DNA from: Salminus brasiliensis
Lineage: Eukaryota > Chordata > Actinopteri > Characiformes > Bryconidae
Length of the DNA: 64,000 bases
Direction: 5' to 3'
NCBI RefSeq assembly: GCF_030463535.1
Contig: NC_132900.1
Coordinates: 29,593,721-29,657,720 of the forward strand
In this document: positions 11,001 to 24,723 of the stretch, one piece after another
Position numbering within the stretch: the first letter of the stretch is position 1
Layout: each line of letters opens with the position of its first letter
Program-made: the position numbers and the translations under genes
Notes under the pieces: model-generated
Told to the model about the DNA's origin: nothing
The model's database searches: none
What the model saw: the letters and a program-made list of their open reading frames with translations, nothing else

Positions 11001-13549
11001 ATGTATAAGGTGATGTGATGTATAGAACAAGCTTGTACAATCAGTAAATAGGCGATATAGCTTCCCCCCACCAGACTGTAACATGCTTTATTCCCAACTT
11101 TAGCTGCTTCTGATTGGTAGAAGGGCAAATATTTGGCAACCTTGACCTACATGTATTTGGGATTTGTATTTAAGACTTGGCCTTACTGTGGAATCACCAG
11201 AATCTGCCTGGCCTGTCCAAGTCTAAACGGACAGCCTGATCCAAGTCCCGGGATGGTATGATGCTCTTTCCATTCTTTAACTGCGGAGCACAGGCACAGA
11301 TGAGACAAATGATGATGATGATGATGATGATGATAACCTGCCTAACAGGACTGGTCCCAAAGATGAGATCCATGTGCCACCAAGCGCCTTCTCCTACAAG
11401 ACCTGAAGGTGGTCGGTGGTTTCTGGCAGAGCAGATCAGCCAACCCCACTCGCAGAGTCCAGAGCTTCAACCAGCAGATCTCTCTGGAAGGCATCTTGGT
11501 CTTCCAGACCTTCTCCTGCTTTGCGGACATCAATTTTTTATCAAGGTTTAATGGAATAACAACATACGCTATATGGACAAAAGTATTGGGACACCTGCTT
11601 GTTTATCATTTCTTCTGAAATCAAGGGTATTAAAAATAAGTGTTTCTCTACTGTCTCTACTGTCCAGGATGATGATGATGATGATGATGATGATGGCCAC
11701 CCCACCTCATCCCCAACTCCTCCCAAAAATACTGGATGGAGCACCATCCATCATTCCAGAGAGCCCCATTGTTCTCCACTGATGATACTGGTACAGTCTC
11801 AGGACCGGACATCCTGGATAGGGACTGAACCTGAACCCAACTTCTCTCTTTGAGGCCCTTTGCAGGAATCTTGCTTAGCAGACAGGAGATCAGCTCTCTG
11901 ATGGAAACTGTAGGAAACCCGGCGATGTTTTTTCCCCGGCCAGTGCATCTCTGCGCGCGTTCGCTTTCATCTGTGTATGAGATGTGTGTGAATGTGATTG
12001 AGAGCACATTTGTGAGATAGAGGTAGGTGGGGAGTGTGTGTGTGTTCTTCTAGTCGACTTGTGGCTGCGCTGAGTGGGATGTGTGTTTTGCTTTGCTGTT
12101 CAGCGCGGTTGCTGCGGGCGGGTCAGCGCAGGGGACTCCTCGAGCTGGGTGGTAAAACGCTCCAGCTGTGCAGCTACAGTAGAGAACACACAAACACACA
12201 CTCACACACATACACAAGCATGCTAAAGCTAGAACACGACACTGCTCACACACTCTGCTGAAACAATTTGCACCCCATAAAACCTCGAGCACATCAGCAC
12301 CGAGCCAAACGGATCCATTATGTTGACAAACGACAGATAGGGTTTATAATTCCCACTGCGCCTCAAATCTACAACTCCTACATTTCCCAAAAAGCAGAAC
12401 GCCGCAGCCAAAAGCACTGCGAGACTGCGGAGACGTTACAGCGCACCCCACAGGTGCTACAGCAGAGATCATGACGGACAGATGGGTTGGCTGTAACCAC
12501 AGGTGGGCAATATGATAATAATAATGACCAAGATAATGACCAACATTATCCTTGAACCTATTTATCTAAACTCCTAAAGCTTCATGGTTCTTTAGAAGAA
12601 CCGATTGTGGTTCCGTTAGGGACCATGAAGTGACACCTTACCTCAACTGAAGGTCATTTAGATCTTTTAAAAGGTTCTTCAGACTCACACCACTCCTTCT
12701 TCTATGGTAAAGGTCTTCAAACTTGACCTTGAATCCAGTTTCCAGCCCCGGCGAGAACAAACAAAATCCAGGACTGAAAACTGGACTCAAGGTCCAGATT
12801 TGAAGACCTGGGTTCTAGGGCATCCCTTGCATACAACCCACCCGTAGTACGTAGCGCTCCCTAGCACTAGCAACACTCCCAACACCAGGAGAGTAAGGGC
12901 TTATCCCAGGTCTCCTCTGATGCCTACAAAGCCAGCCATCGCCTCCAAACTGCTGCAGATGCGTCAGGAAGCAGCAAAAAAATAAAAAAAATTAAAAAAT
13001 CACGATATTTAAAGACTTTTTTTCATGACACACGATATTTATAATTATTAAGCAGTTATTATATTAAGCAGTAATAACAGTATCCACCATATGCTCAGAA
13101 AAGACTATAGTTATCACCATAACAAAAGTTATCACGATACAATGAAGTATCAGCATATTGCCCAGCTCTAAGTAAAGGTAACATGCACAGCCTCCTACGC
13201 CACAGCTCAGCTTCTGTAAACACACTCTGACCTTCAAGTTGTAAACACACAACCTAAACCACACCATTATTTAGAACTGCGTCGATTACAACCGCCTAAA
13301 ATTACAGTGCGATTACGGCCGTTCCAGACCTGATCTTCGGAGTTGCGGCCGTTCCTTATCTGTTATGATTGGCCGGCCGATGCGAAACATCTTGGAGCAA
13401 TTTCCTGCTGTGGCTGAAGCTACGAGGGAGCATATGGAAACAATAATAATTGTCGTTCATTAATAACTCACTTGTAACTAAGCCTAGTACAAGTACATGA
13501 GGAGACAGAGTGGGTGCAGGCCAACGTGCTACTTAATAACGTATATGCC

Positions 13550-13602
<53 letters not shown>

Positions 13603-14663
13603 ACCCAATACTGAGGTCCTATATCAGCAAAAATCCCCCTGGTGAACAAACCAAAAGTTTGTGGACACCCCTTCAGGTACATTTAGTTGCACCCATTGCT
13701 CCACACACAGCTTGTCTGGTCCATGTAGAGAAGTACTGCCAATAGAATAGGACTATCTGGAGTAGATAAACATGAACCTATCTGCACTATGCTGCCTAAT
13801 GCCAGGCGTGGGCTAGATGGGAGGATTTGATTGCATTCAGCAACAAGACTGTTCGCAAGCTCCCCAACTCATCCCAAAAGTGTCAGATGGAGCACCATCA
13901 TCCATCATTCCACTGCTCCACAGCTCAATGCTGGGGCCTTTAAAAAAAGCTAGGTTCATCCGTTTATTGCTTTTCCTTACTTTTCTTGGACAGTTTGTGA
14001 CAGGCAAGGCGTCTGTTAGCTGGTGCACCAGAGCTGGGGACCTCGGAGCATGTCGGCTGCCCTGCGATGCCACATCTGTGGCAGTCTGAAAAGAGGCGGC
14101 GGTGGCGGTCCTTGTCCTCCTAGTGACTGGAGCATTGCTAGTGCTAGGAGAAGCTATGACTGGGATGGTTACTTGGCAGAGAAAAAGGGGAAATATTAAT
14201 ATCTAAAAATTAAAATAAATAAATAAATATATTTTTAAAGGCATTCAGGCTTTACTAAGGCTCTGATTTAAGGTGTGCCAAGAATATCACAGCACAAAGA
14301 CGACAGTGAACCGTTACAGCGGCCATCAGCCTGAACGCTATCTGACAGCTGCAAATTAGATACTATGAGGGTTTGGGGGAAACCACAGCCAATTCTGTAC
14401 AAAGAGGATGTTCTTTGATGGACCTGGCATCTATTTCGAAACTATACAGAACGCGCGTGTGTGTGTGTGTGAAGAGAGAAGAGACTTGGGGTCCCGGTGG
14501 GGGTGGAGATATGAGCTCAGGACAAGGACAAAAAGCTCATTTAGATGGTGCTGACAGATGGGCTCTTTTAATGCAAGAGCAAAAGCAGCAAAGGAGCACA
14601 GGACAAAACTAGAGCGAGTGACCCAGAGAGAGAGAAGGAGACGAGGAGGAGAGAGAGGCAGAC

Positions 14664-14738
<75 letters not shown>

Positions 14739-17700
14739 GTGTGTGTGTGAGTGAGCTTTCACTCAGCACGGCCTACAGGAGTATCTGTTACCTTATCAGA
14801 TGAGAAAGAATCTGAGCAAACAGCTCCACAAAAACACACGGCTCATCTCAGGCCTGGGAAGAAGAGCACTCTCGGTTTTCACACACATAAGAGACACACA
14901 CACACACATTTACGCAAGCAGCAAGAAGCCTTCCATCAAACTGACGCTGTCCAGAAACCATAATTAAGGCCTACTGTCAAACACCCAAGGGGTGGTGGTG
15001 GTGGTGGTGGTGGTGGTGCATCTGGCTTGTGATGTAGAGTTTATTACAGACTGGGGGTGTAAATAAATCTCTGACCTCAACATCGTCCGATTCCATTAGG
15101 ATTCTTCAGGAAACTGCACACACTCCCACGACACACTGATTCAATTCGTTTGGTATGATTCAGAATTATTTGTAAAATGATGGTATTTGAGGGAATATGT
15201 GCGTAGACAGTGGATGGTGGGTTTTCCATCCTTTTTAGTGAACTTTGCGGAAAAGAGGGAGGACCTGGGTCGTCCAACGGACTAAGGTGCTGTAACCATG
15301 ATCAGATTCGCTGGTTCGAATCCCATTGGCCATGGCCAGGGCCCCGAGAGAGCACAATTGGCCTTGCTCTCTCTAGGGTGGGTAGATGGCGCTCTCTCCC
15401 CACATCACTTCGCAAAATGAGTGGCTTGGCTGCGCACATGTCGGAGGGGGCATGTGCTAGTCTACCCTCGCATTGAAACTGTATGGGTTAGGTAATTGCC
15501 AGTCCAAATTGGGGAGAAAATGGAAAAAAAAAAATCAGGAAAAATTATAATAATAAATAAATAAATGTGGAAAAGTGTGATGAAAAAAAAAAGAGAGGCC
15601 CAGAGTGGTCCAGCAGAATAAGGTGCCAGAGGATTGCTAGTTCAAAACCCGGTCATGCTGCTAGCCACATAAACCTAGCTAAATGCATAATCCTGGTTCA
15701 CATGCCAACTAATTTAAATTATTATATTACATTAATTTACAGTGAAAGTTAAAACCGTACAGAAATCGTACACCAAGCTCTTTCTGAATACTCCACAGAC
15801 TGAACGAAGGTGAACATGTAATAACCAGATACATCAGCTCTGAAAGGAGAACACACCGCAACGCACATTTTACGAGCACTCTTCCACATGCTCAGTGCAA
15901 TTACACATTCTGACCAGAGAGGTCTCCAAATCCCCAAATCTCCAGAACTTAAAGACTACCGCTTTTAAAAGAGGATGGCTTCAGGGTGGCTTCAGCAGGA
16001 TAAAGATCCGTAACACGCCTCAAAATCCACTACGGACTACTCTAAGTGGCGCAAGCTGAAGATTACGCGATGGCCCTCACAGCCCTCCTAAAGACCACTA
16101 ATCTGTGGACAGACCTTCAAAAGAGCAGTGCAGCAAGACGGGACGAATGAGCGAAAATCCCCAAAACAAGAAGCGAAAGACTTCTTATGCTTAGCTGCTG
16201 CAAAATGTGTTTACAAGCTGTGATACTTGCCAGCATGGGTGTTACCACGCACCACAGATTTACACTAAATACAGAGAGCCTGGAAACAACAACAACCAGC
16301 AGTGTACTGTAACGACAAAAAAAAGAAAGAAAAAGAAATAGCAGATTGAATGTCAGCCCATGTTATGATGTTGGGATGCTTGATTTACCTCCTGTTCCTT
16401 CTTAAACAGTTCATTCCACTCCAGCTGCTCCAACATCTGCAGCCTGGCTGGTTGGCAATTGTGGTGATTACTGGAGGAGAACTAATGTAAGCCTGGCTTA
16501 ACACCAGGGTGGGTGATATCTTATATTCCGAGGTAGGAGGGCGGACTGCGGCTTCCACGAATGGCACAGAACAGGGTCTTGGCAGGGTGTTTGGCAAAGA
16601 ACCCGGCCCTTCTGCAAGGACCATATCCCAACCTGGATATCCAAAGAAATAATATACTGACCACCAAAGAAATAATAACGAGGGACAGTGAAACGGTGTG
16701 CTTCTTCCTTTTTCTGTTTTATGCCCAGAAGGAAATGGGCTACAGGATATTAGACACTAAACTGTGACCTCACCAGCCAGGCAGAGGGACGTGGGCCCAC
16801 AGCAGGGGCTAGGAAGTGGGCGTCTAGGAAAAATGAAAAGTATACTGTAATTGTATTCCCGACTTATTGAGACTGTGATCGATCATTCACGATTACTACA
16901 TTTTACAGGACCTTCTAAATGAACTGGCATGAACGGACATCCATTTTCCTACTGGTCTTTCTCACAGTACCACACAAATACCCTAAACACTGGGCGATCG
17001 ACCAGCAATGCTTCCAAGTTCAGTAAGACTGGTCAATTTCAGAAGCTTCGAGAAAGGGCTCAGAGTGGTCCAGTGGGCTAGGCGCTACCATTATGATCAT
17101 TAGTTTAAATCCCAGCTCAGCAGCCATCAGCCATCAGCAGCCGGAGTCAGAGAGCGCACAATTGGGTCTTGCTCTCTCAGGGGTGGGTTGATGGCACTTG
17201 GTCATTTGGAGTGATGTTGGTCAGCACAGGCGTCTGTTAGCTGTTGTATCGGGACTATGGTGCCAAGCGCATTTCCTCTGGGCGCATGTGCTAGACTTCA
17301 CCCTCCTAGTATTAGGGGCATTGCTAATGATAGCGGGAGTTCACATACACAGGGATTGGGTAATCAACCTTCCAATTGGGGTTAAATTAGGAATAATAAT
17401 TAAAAATGCTTAGAATTGAAGTCAATCTTGGTTTCATCTGACCTGAGACTCCTGTTTCTCACAGTCTGAGGGTCCTTTAGAGGCTTTTTTGTGTATTGTA
17501 CTGAGGGGAGGCTTATTTCTGGCCACTCTGCCACAAAGCCCAGCCAGGTGTAGTGCTGCAGTGACGGTTGACCTTATAAAATATTTTACCCATCTGCACG
17601 CAGGATCTCAGCTCAGCCAAAGTGACCACTGGATTTTTGTTCACCTCTCTAACCAAGGCCCTTCCTAACTTAGCTTGGTGCGACCTCCTCATTTTGCTCT

Positions 17701-20700
17701 GATTTGCATTGTCGGCAGGAGTGCGTCTTTCCACATGAGGTCCGAACAACTGAGCTTACCACAGATGGACTACAATCAAAGTGATCAAGAGAAATGGGAG
17801 CCCCCCAGAGGTAAATGTGAAGTGTCATAGCAAAAAGGGCCTAATTTGCATATTACAGCCACCACGGCCAATACAAGCCCAATGCTGCAAAGACCACTGG
17901 CAACATCAGACAGTGCTTGTGGGCGTACTTACGGAAAGTTAGCGACGCGCATGGCCACGGGCACGCAGGACAGCTGAGCTGCCCACTTCAGTGTGGTGTC
18001 CTGATACACCAGCACCATGTTGTTATGGTTGCCCAGCAGGATGTTGGTGGTGCCCTCAGAGACTGTGGACGGAAGAAGAGGGTCAGGGGCATAGACACAT
18101 ATACACACACATATACATATACATATACACACACACATGCAGCATGAGCACACAGGCCGCCTGTGAAGGTCAGTGTTTCTTTATTTTTAATCCTCCATAC
18201 TATTTCAAAAAGAAAGGAAAGGCCAGCAGGGTGACCGCAGTGTCGTAGGTGTGTTTGTGTGTGTGTGTGTGTGTGTGCATGTGTGTGGCCCTACACAGTG
18301 CGGAGTGTCAGGGAGGTCAGGTTAATGACAGGGTCCTGCTCGTTCTCCCAATGCCACTTCAAATCAGCCAGACCTCTCTCCTTTCTCACTTTCCAAAAAT
18401 GCCCTGGAATTAAGGAGAACGCCTACGTCGGCCCTTTAAGCCTCGGAGTCCAGCCTCGCCTTGAACTGCCCCTCGCTCGTAATGGCACAATAACCCCACA
18501 ATAATGCCACACACACATGTTTATGTGTCTATTTCTGCAGCCAGGGCCTGTAAAAGCAGGGATTTATCAAACTACCACATCAATGGTTTTTACTTCAGGC
18601 CTTAAAGGAGTAGTTCAGTGAAAAACTGAATGTACCAGATTTATCACTGATCCTCGATGCAGGCAGTCCACCAAGACGTGTTCGATATCTCATGTGTGCT
18701 TCTTTAGTTTACAGAGAAAAATGCTAGGCTAATGCTGCTAAGAATTACTGGACTTGAGGTGTCACCAATCTCATTTTCGGAAGTACATGCACAAAGTGGC
18801 AGAGATAGACAGAGATTAGGCTGATGACAGCGGATCGGCCACTCCAGAACTCTGATGCTCAAGAAGTGGGATTTACATAATAGGCAGCAAGTAAGCAAGT
18901 GTCAGTTCATGAAGGTGATGTTGGTGTTGGAAGCAGGAGAAACAGACAAGCTTAAGAATCTAAGCCACTTTGACAAGAATCAGGCAGGTCTTGTGGGGTG
19001 TTCCCAGTAGGCTGTGGTCAGTACCCATCAAAAGTGCTCCAAGGAAGGGCAACCGGTGACCTAGTGACACGGTCATAAGCACCCAACCATCAATGATGTG
19101 ACAGAGGACCCACATCTCAACCTACAGAGATCTGCTGCTGACGTTAGTCTTGAAGCCAGATACCACAAGATGGGTTGTGGGCCTTGATGGGTTCGAGCGG
19201 TTCTTTTGGGGCTCAGAGTGGTTCACCAGTCCCCACGCTACCACTATGGCTCGGGGGTCACAAGTTTGAATGCAGAGCCATGCCACTTTGCCATCAGCCG
19301 GAGTCAAATAGAGCACAATAAGCGGAGAGCGGTGCGCTCTCGGAGGAGACCCTTCTAGAGTAGGGAGCCATGCTAGCGCTGGGAGTAGGTACGAACGGGT
19401 GGGTTTACTGGCACAATACACAATATTAGGCAGGTTTTAATGGCCCATTTGGTTCTAATGTTATGGCAAGACAGAGGTTCTATTAAGGTCCAGCCAAAAC
19501 AATAAGACCTCCATTCTACTGTGACATCTTGGAAGCTTTTATACAAAACAACTGTCCCTGGAAATGACTTCCCACACTGCGTAACATCCATCCACGTTCA
19601 GCACTGCCAGAACCAGCCAGACCCCCCCCCCACTACTGGGACTTAGCTCAGTCTGTGTGATGTACAATGAAAGCAAGTGTGTATTTAACTGCAATAGAGA
19701 CATCAGACCCTGCCGCTGTTGAAGAGCAGGTGCCAGCAGCCTGAAAAAAATAGGGCCTTTGCTCTGTTTTTCCGTCTCCCTCCATTTCTGACAGAACTAT
19801 AAATGCCTGTTTAAGTGAGCGCAGCTGAAGGGAAGCACCAGTGGAAACGATGACTGGAATCTCCACTCACGATTACCTCCTGACACACTTCACAGTGGTG
19901 TGTGTGTGTGTGTGTTTTTCCAAAATCACACAGTGCTCCATCTCTCGCCTTATATTTCTGGAATACGGAAGAGGTCATCATCTTTAATGGGCCCTCAAAT
20001 GTTAAACTGTGCTCAACTGTGCATAGCTGAATAAGGAGAGTTCGGTACCTGCTGTAACCGTGACTGGGCGGAGCGGCTGCCCTGCGTACCACACTGCCCC
20101 TCCTGTCCGGTGCCCATCACCAGCACCTATCTGGCTACATGCTGTGAAGCTGAGAGGCGACGTACACCGGACATGAGGGATGATGGGACACGTTTTAGCT
20201 CGCCAGGTTCAGCATTAGCCAGGTTGCACAGAGGGCAGAGCCATGCCAGCCTTGTGATTGGTCAGGGGTACGTTGATGTAAACTTGACCCATGCTTAGGA
20301 CCGCCTATTCCACATGGAGAGGGGAGCAATGCTGGTGAAATACAGCAGATGTTTATAAGAGTTTGGGAAGCTCTTCATAAGACTTGCTTTGTACACTGGC
20401 GGCCCCGAGGAGCCAGATTCACTTCATTCGAAGGTTCCCAGGGGCTTTAAATCTAAACATCTACTCATAACCCTACTAATCAGCCATGCTAATGCTAATG
20501 GGTGATCCAAACTCAACCCCACATTGCTAGGCTATGTTAAACATACAGAGGGAGGTGGAAGAAACCACTGAGTCTGCTGAGAGACTTCCACTCCGAGCCC
20601 CCAGAGAGAGGGCAAGAGGGAAACAGAGAGGACCTGTGTTAAAAGCGGTGCTGCTCCCAAACGCAACGCAAACAAGAATCTACATCCCTTATCAGATGAA

Positions 20701-21943
20701 CCTGAGCCTGCGAGCAAATAAAGATATCCTGGCATGTTAGGAAGCCCTCGGTTATACGCGCAGACTTTGTTGACTGTGCTGTCATAACCAATCCTACCAG
20801 CACTTCCAGTGGATTTCCCCCAAAGGCACAGTGAAGAATGACCGACTCAGGCTAGTGAGTAATAAACACGCCATCCGCGAAGTCTACGGCCTTCAGAAAG
20901 CCCACATTCTTTCCAGAACATGTTCTCTTGGCAGTCACTGGGTAAACCTGCTTCCCGCTTTGACGTGAGGAGAGAAAGTGATGTGAATTTAACGTGTCAC
21001 CTCCGACATGTTAGAAGTGGAACGGTGGCTGGGACAGATTGGACCGGACCGGACTGGACCGGACCATTACCTGAGGTATAGGGAAGAAAGCAGCTGGGGT
21101 TGTACTCCAGTTTCTTCATGAAGCGGATCTGGCCGCTGTCTCGGAGGCAGAACAGGTTTCGCTCGCCCAGCACATAAATGGAGGAGGCCATTGGAGAAGC
21201 CGAAGGGACACAGATGTCCAGCGCTTGCTCTCCCAACACCAGCGTCCACTCAGCCTGGGGAACACAAACAAATCCAGCTGGATCCAAATGGATGCATATA
21301 CCTTAACACCCATAATAACCATACCCCACACCATTAACACCCTCTTGTATGTATCTAAAGGGCTGGTCACTTCCCTCAACTTCCTTCTTTATTATACCAC
21401 TTTACACCACCTTAATAAAGACCAGGACGCAGTGCGAGCAGATGAGAAAGGTGGGTGAGAATGCATGCATGTAAAAGGGTCTAGCAACATGAACCTCCTC
21501 ACTATAGGAGCAGGGCTCGAAGCCCCAACATCACGGCTAACAGACTGACCGATTGAGATCATTTCTGAATCCATCGACAAAAAGAGTCATTCGCTGCAAA
21601 CTTAACTAACACTGACCGCCAGTCTCTTCCCGGAGCTCTTGCTCTGCTGCTGCTCTGAATCCTGTCGGGTGTCCGCGTCCGTGGCGACCGCCAGCGCTTC
21701 GTACCTGCAGCCAGAGAAAGAAGATAAATAGCAGTCGGTTATCCATAAATAAAACCATACAGCCTTCTCTTTTATACAGTGTGACTTTATAGTGTTTATT
21801 TACAGTCAAACCCAACAGCTCACTTCACACATATATGATAATGTGGTAGTATTTTAATAATTAGTCATTTTAAGGTAAGGTAAGGTTAAGGTTACTATGT
21901 ACAGGGAAATGTGTCCTCCGCATTTAACCCATCTGTGGTAGTG

Positions 21944-21981
<38 letters not shown>

Positions 21982-22850
21982 AACTAGGGGCAGTGAGTAC
22001 ACACACACACCTAGAGCGGTGGGCAGTCAACTCCAGCGCCCAGGGAGCAGAGAGGGTAAAGTGGGAGCTTGCCGAGCCCGGGAATCGAACCCACAACCCT
22101 GTTATCAATAGCCCTTAACGCTGGTTTGCCACCACTGCCCACGTCTAGTTTAGTTACATCATATAACTACAATATTTTAAACAGTAGCTGTGCTTTTTAG
22201 GACAAACCAGCGTGACAATAATAATACACTTAAGAGTTCTTTACACAATATATACATATATACATATATATACACACATACATACACACACACACTATAC
22301 ATTATACACACACACACAATAAATAATAATAAATAATTAATTCAAAAATCATATTTACTACAAGCTACAATGAGATCACTCTTGACACTCTCACAATGAG
22401 ATACACTTTTTTTTGTTTGTCAAATTTTCCCCCTTTTTCTCCCAATTTTGTAGTGCTGATTAACCTGAAAGTTCTTGAGAAGCGTTTTCTAGGCACATAT
22501 TTACAGAGATGATTCTGGTGACAGTCCAACTCCAGTGTCCAAACTACTCTTCTAATGTCAAAAGAATGCCCTGTATCACTTTAAACACCAGCAAAGACGG
22601 ATCAGCCCGCTGTCAGTGCAGGAGATCAGCGCGAGAAATCCAACAGCTGTGGAGAAGGAACAGCTTCAGAGCTGATTACTCCACCTCACGCACCCGGAGT
22701 GTGAGTGCACATACGCAGACCGCCCAGGGGATACACACCTGCACACGAGCGTGTTTGGGTGTTTGGGGTTTGTCCGTCTACAAGCCATGTGCATGCATGT
22801 GTGAGAGTGAGGAATATTTGCAGCACATGTGTGGGGTGTGGGGTATGGGA

Positions 22851-22891
<41 letters not shown>

Positions 22892-24678
22892 CTGTAACCG
22901 CAAAATAAAGACATGAACCGGAGACGGTGGGGCTGAGAGACGGCCAAAGCCATCAGAAGGTGAGCGTGAGAAATCTTATGCAAACCATGAAGAGGATGAA
23001 GAAATTGCGAGTGTGCTTTCGCGCCTCCGGCCAGCTGCCATTCTGTTATTTCAGTAAATGTACTGCAGACGTGCGCTGTAATAACAGTGCTGTAACAGCG
23101 TTAGGAAGAAGGAACGCGATACACAAACACACACACACTTTAATTATCATTATAAAATAATAAAAAATGAACATCATAGAAAATTGTGAAGTGACTTCGA
23201 TATAGAACCACCCACAAAAGGTCACCACCAGTGTGAAGAACCCTTTAACTCCTCATAAGCTACATAAGGCCTACACTTCAGTTCTTCCCCCTTTATTACT
23301 GAATTACTCTCACAATTTATAGCATTTTCATAGACCCTATAATAGAACCCTGTGGGACGCCGCAAAATACTCTAAGCTGCTACTACATCATTCAAAGTAG
23401 TTTGTTATTAGTGCATTAATAACAGGTTTAATTAAAAAAAAATAAGCATAGGGTTCTAAAGGTTAACCACACATCCAAACTTTAGACCCACTGCCTTTAA
23501 AACAAGGGTTCTTCAAGAATTCTTCAGTGCAGAGCATAGGGAACACTTACTTTCTAGTTATAATAAGTCTATGTGAGAAGAACCAGCTAAACCAACCTTG
23601 TGATTGTAGAGGGTAAGGCTTATGCAATTAGAACACCACCCAAAAAACACACTGATGCAGCTCTGACCCGTCCAGGCATAGACTCCACAAGACATTTAAA
23701 GGAGTCCTGTGGTATCTGGCACCAAGACGCTAGCAAATCCTGTAAGATGCGAGATGTGGGCTCTATAAACATCTATGAACCTTGGGCGCCTGTGACCCTG
23801 GTCACTGGTTCACCGGTTGTCCTTCCTTGGAGCACTTTTGGAAGGTCCTGACCAATGCATATCGGGAACACTACTGGACCTGCCCGATGTTTTAGAGAGG
23901 CTCTGACCCAGTCAGTCATCTAGCCATCTCAGTTTGCTTTGTGCCGAAGTGTCTCAGATTCTAACACTTGCCCATTTTTCCCTGTTTTTCTTGCTGACTG
24001 ATCTGTAGTTCCCACCCCTTGGCAGGTGCCAGTGAACTCATCAATGACTACAATGAACTAATCAATGAACTAATTAATCCATGTTGTTCACTTTACCTAA
24101 TGATATGGCTGATCAGTGTACATCGAACAGGAAGGAATTCTTGCATGCCTTGTAAGTGTCCGTAAGTGTAAACCACACCATCATGCACCAAAATCTCCAT
24201 TTTTTGTTCTTCCTTTCAAAATTGTGTGAAAGTTATTGTTACATTGTTGTTCTTTGTTGTTATTTATTCTTTCCATCGTTTATTTGTTTACCAAGTCCTT
24301 CACCTTTTACTAGAAGCCATGGCTCTCATTCTGAGACCACCCTTGGTCCATTCTGAAGCCCAAGCCAGTGCTGAGCATTGGTCATTATAATGCATGAGCT
24401 CATTAGCATGCTGATTGTGATTGGCTGTTATTGGTGTCACATGTAAAAAAGGCTGCAGCACCAACAAGTACTTACGGACTTACGACTGAATAGGACAGAA
24501 ATGCTGTGCCACACATTACACACGGCCTAAAACCCTTACAGCGTAGCTTCATGAACCTGGCCCATAATTCTTACGTCATCACAAAGATAAACACACTTTG
24601 CTGAGGGATTACATCAAGGTCCGGCCACCTTCGAAGCAGAGGCGGTATTCAGGTCTCAGCACCAGGTCTCAGTAAGTG

Positions 24679-24723
<45 letters not shown>

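Larger units (their letters stand above)
9561..17932. other. Large bbs9 intron
   Basis: About 8.9 kb counted from 9028. It holds Tc1-like, SINE and family A remnants and several microsatellites, listed separately. No exon recognised. Confidence 0.7.

Noticed and set aside
11541..11747. Histidine- or serine-rich peptide from (GAT)n
   Set aside because: Artefact of the triplet repeat within a transposon.
15264..15340. Functional tRNA gene
   Set aside because: Box A and box B are present, but the cloverleaf is poor and a SINE body follows; many similar copies exist.
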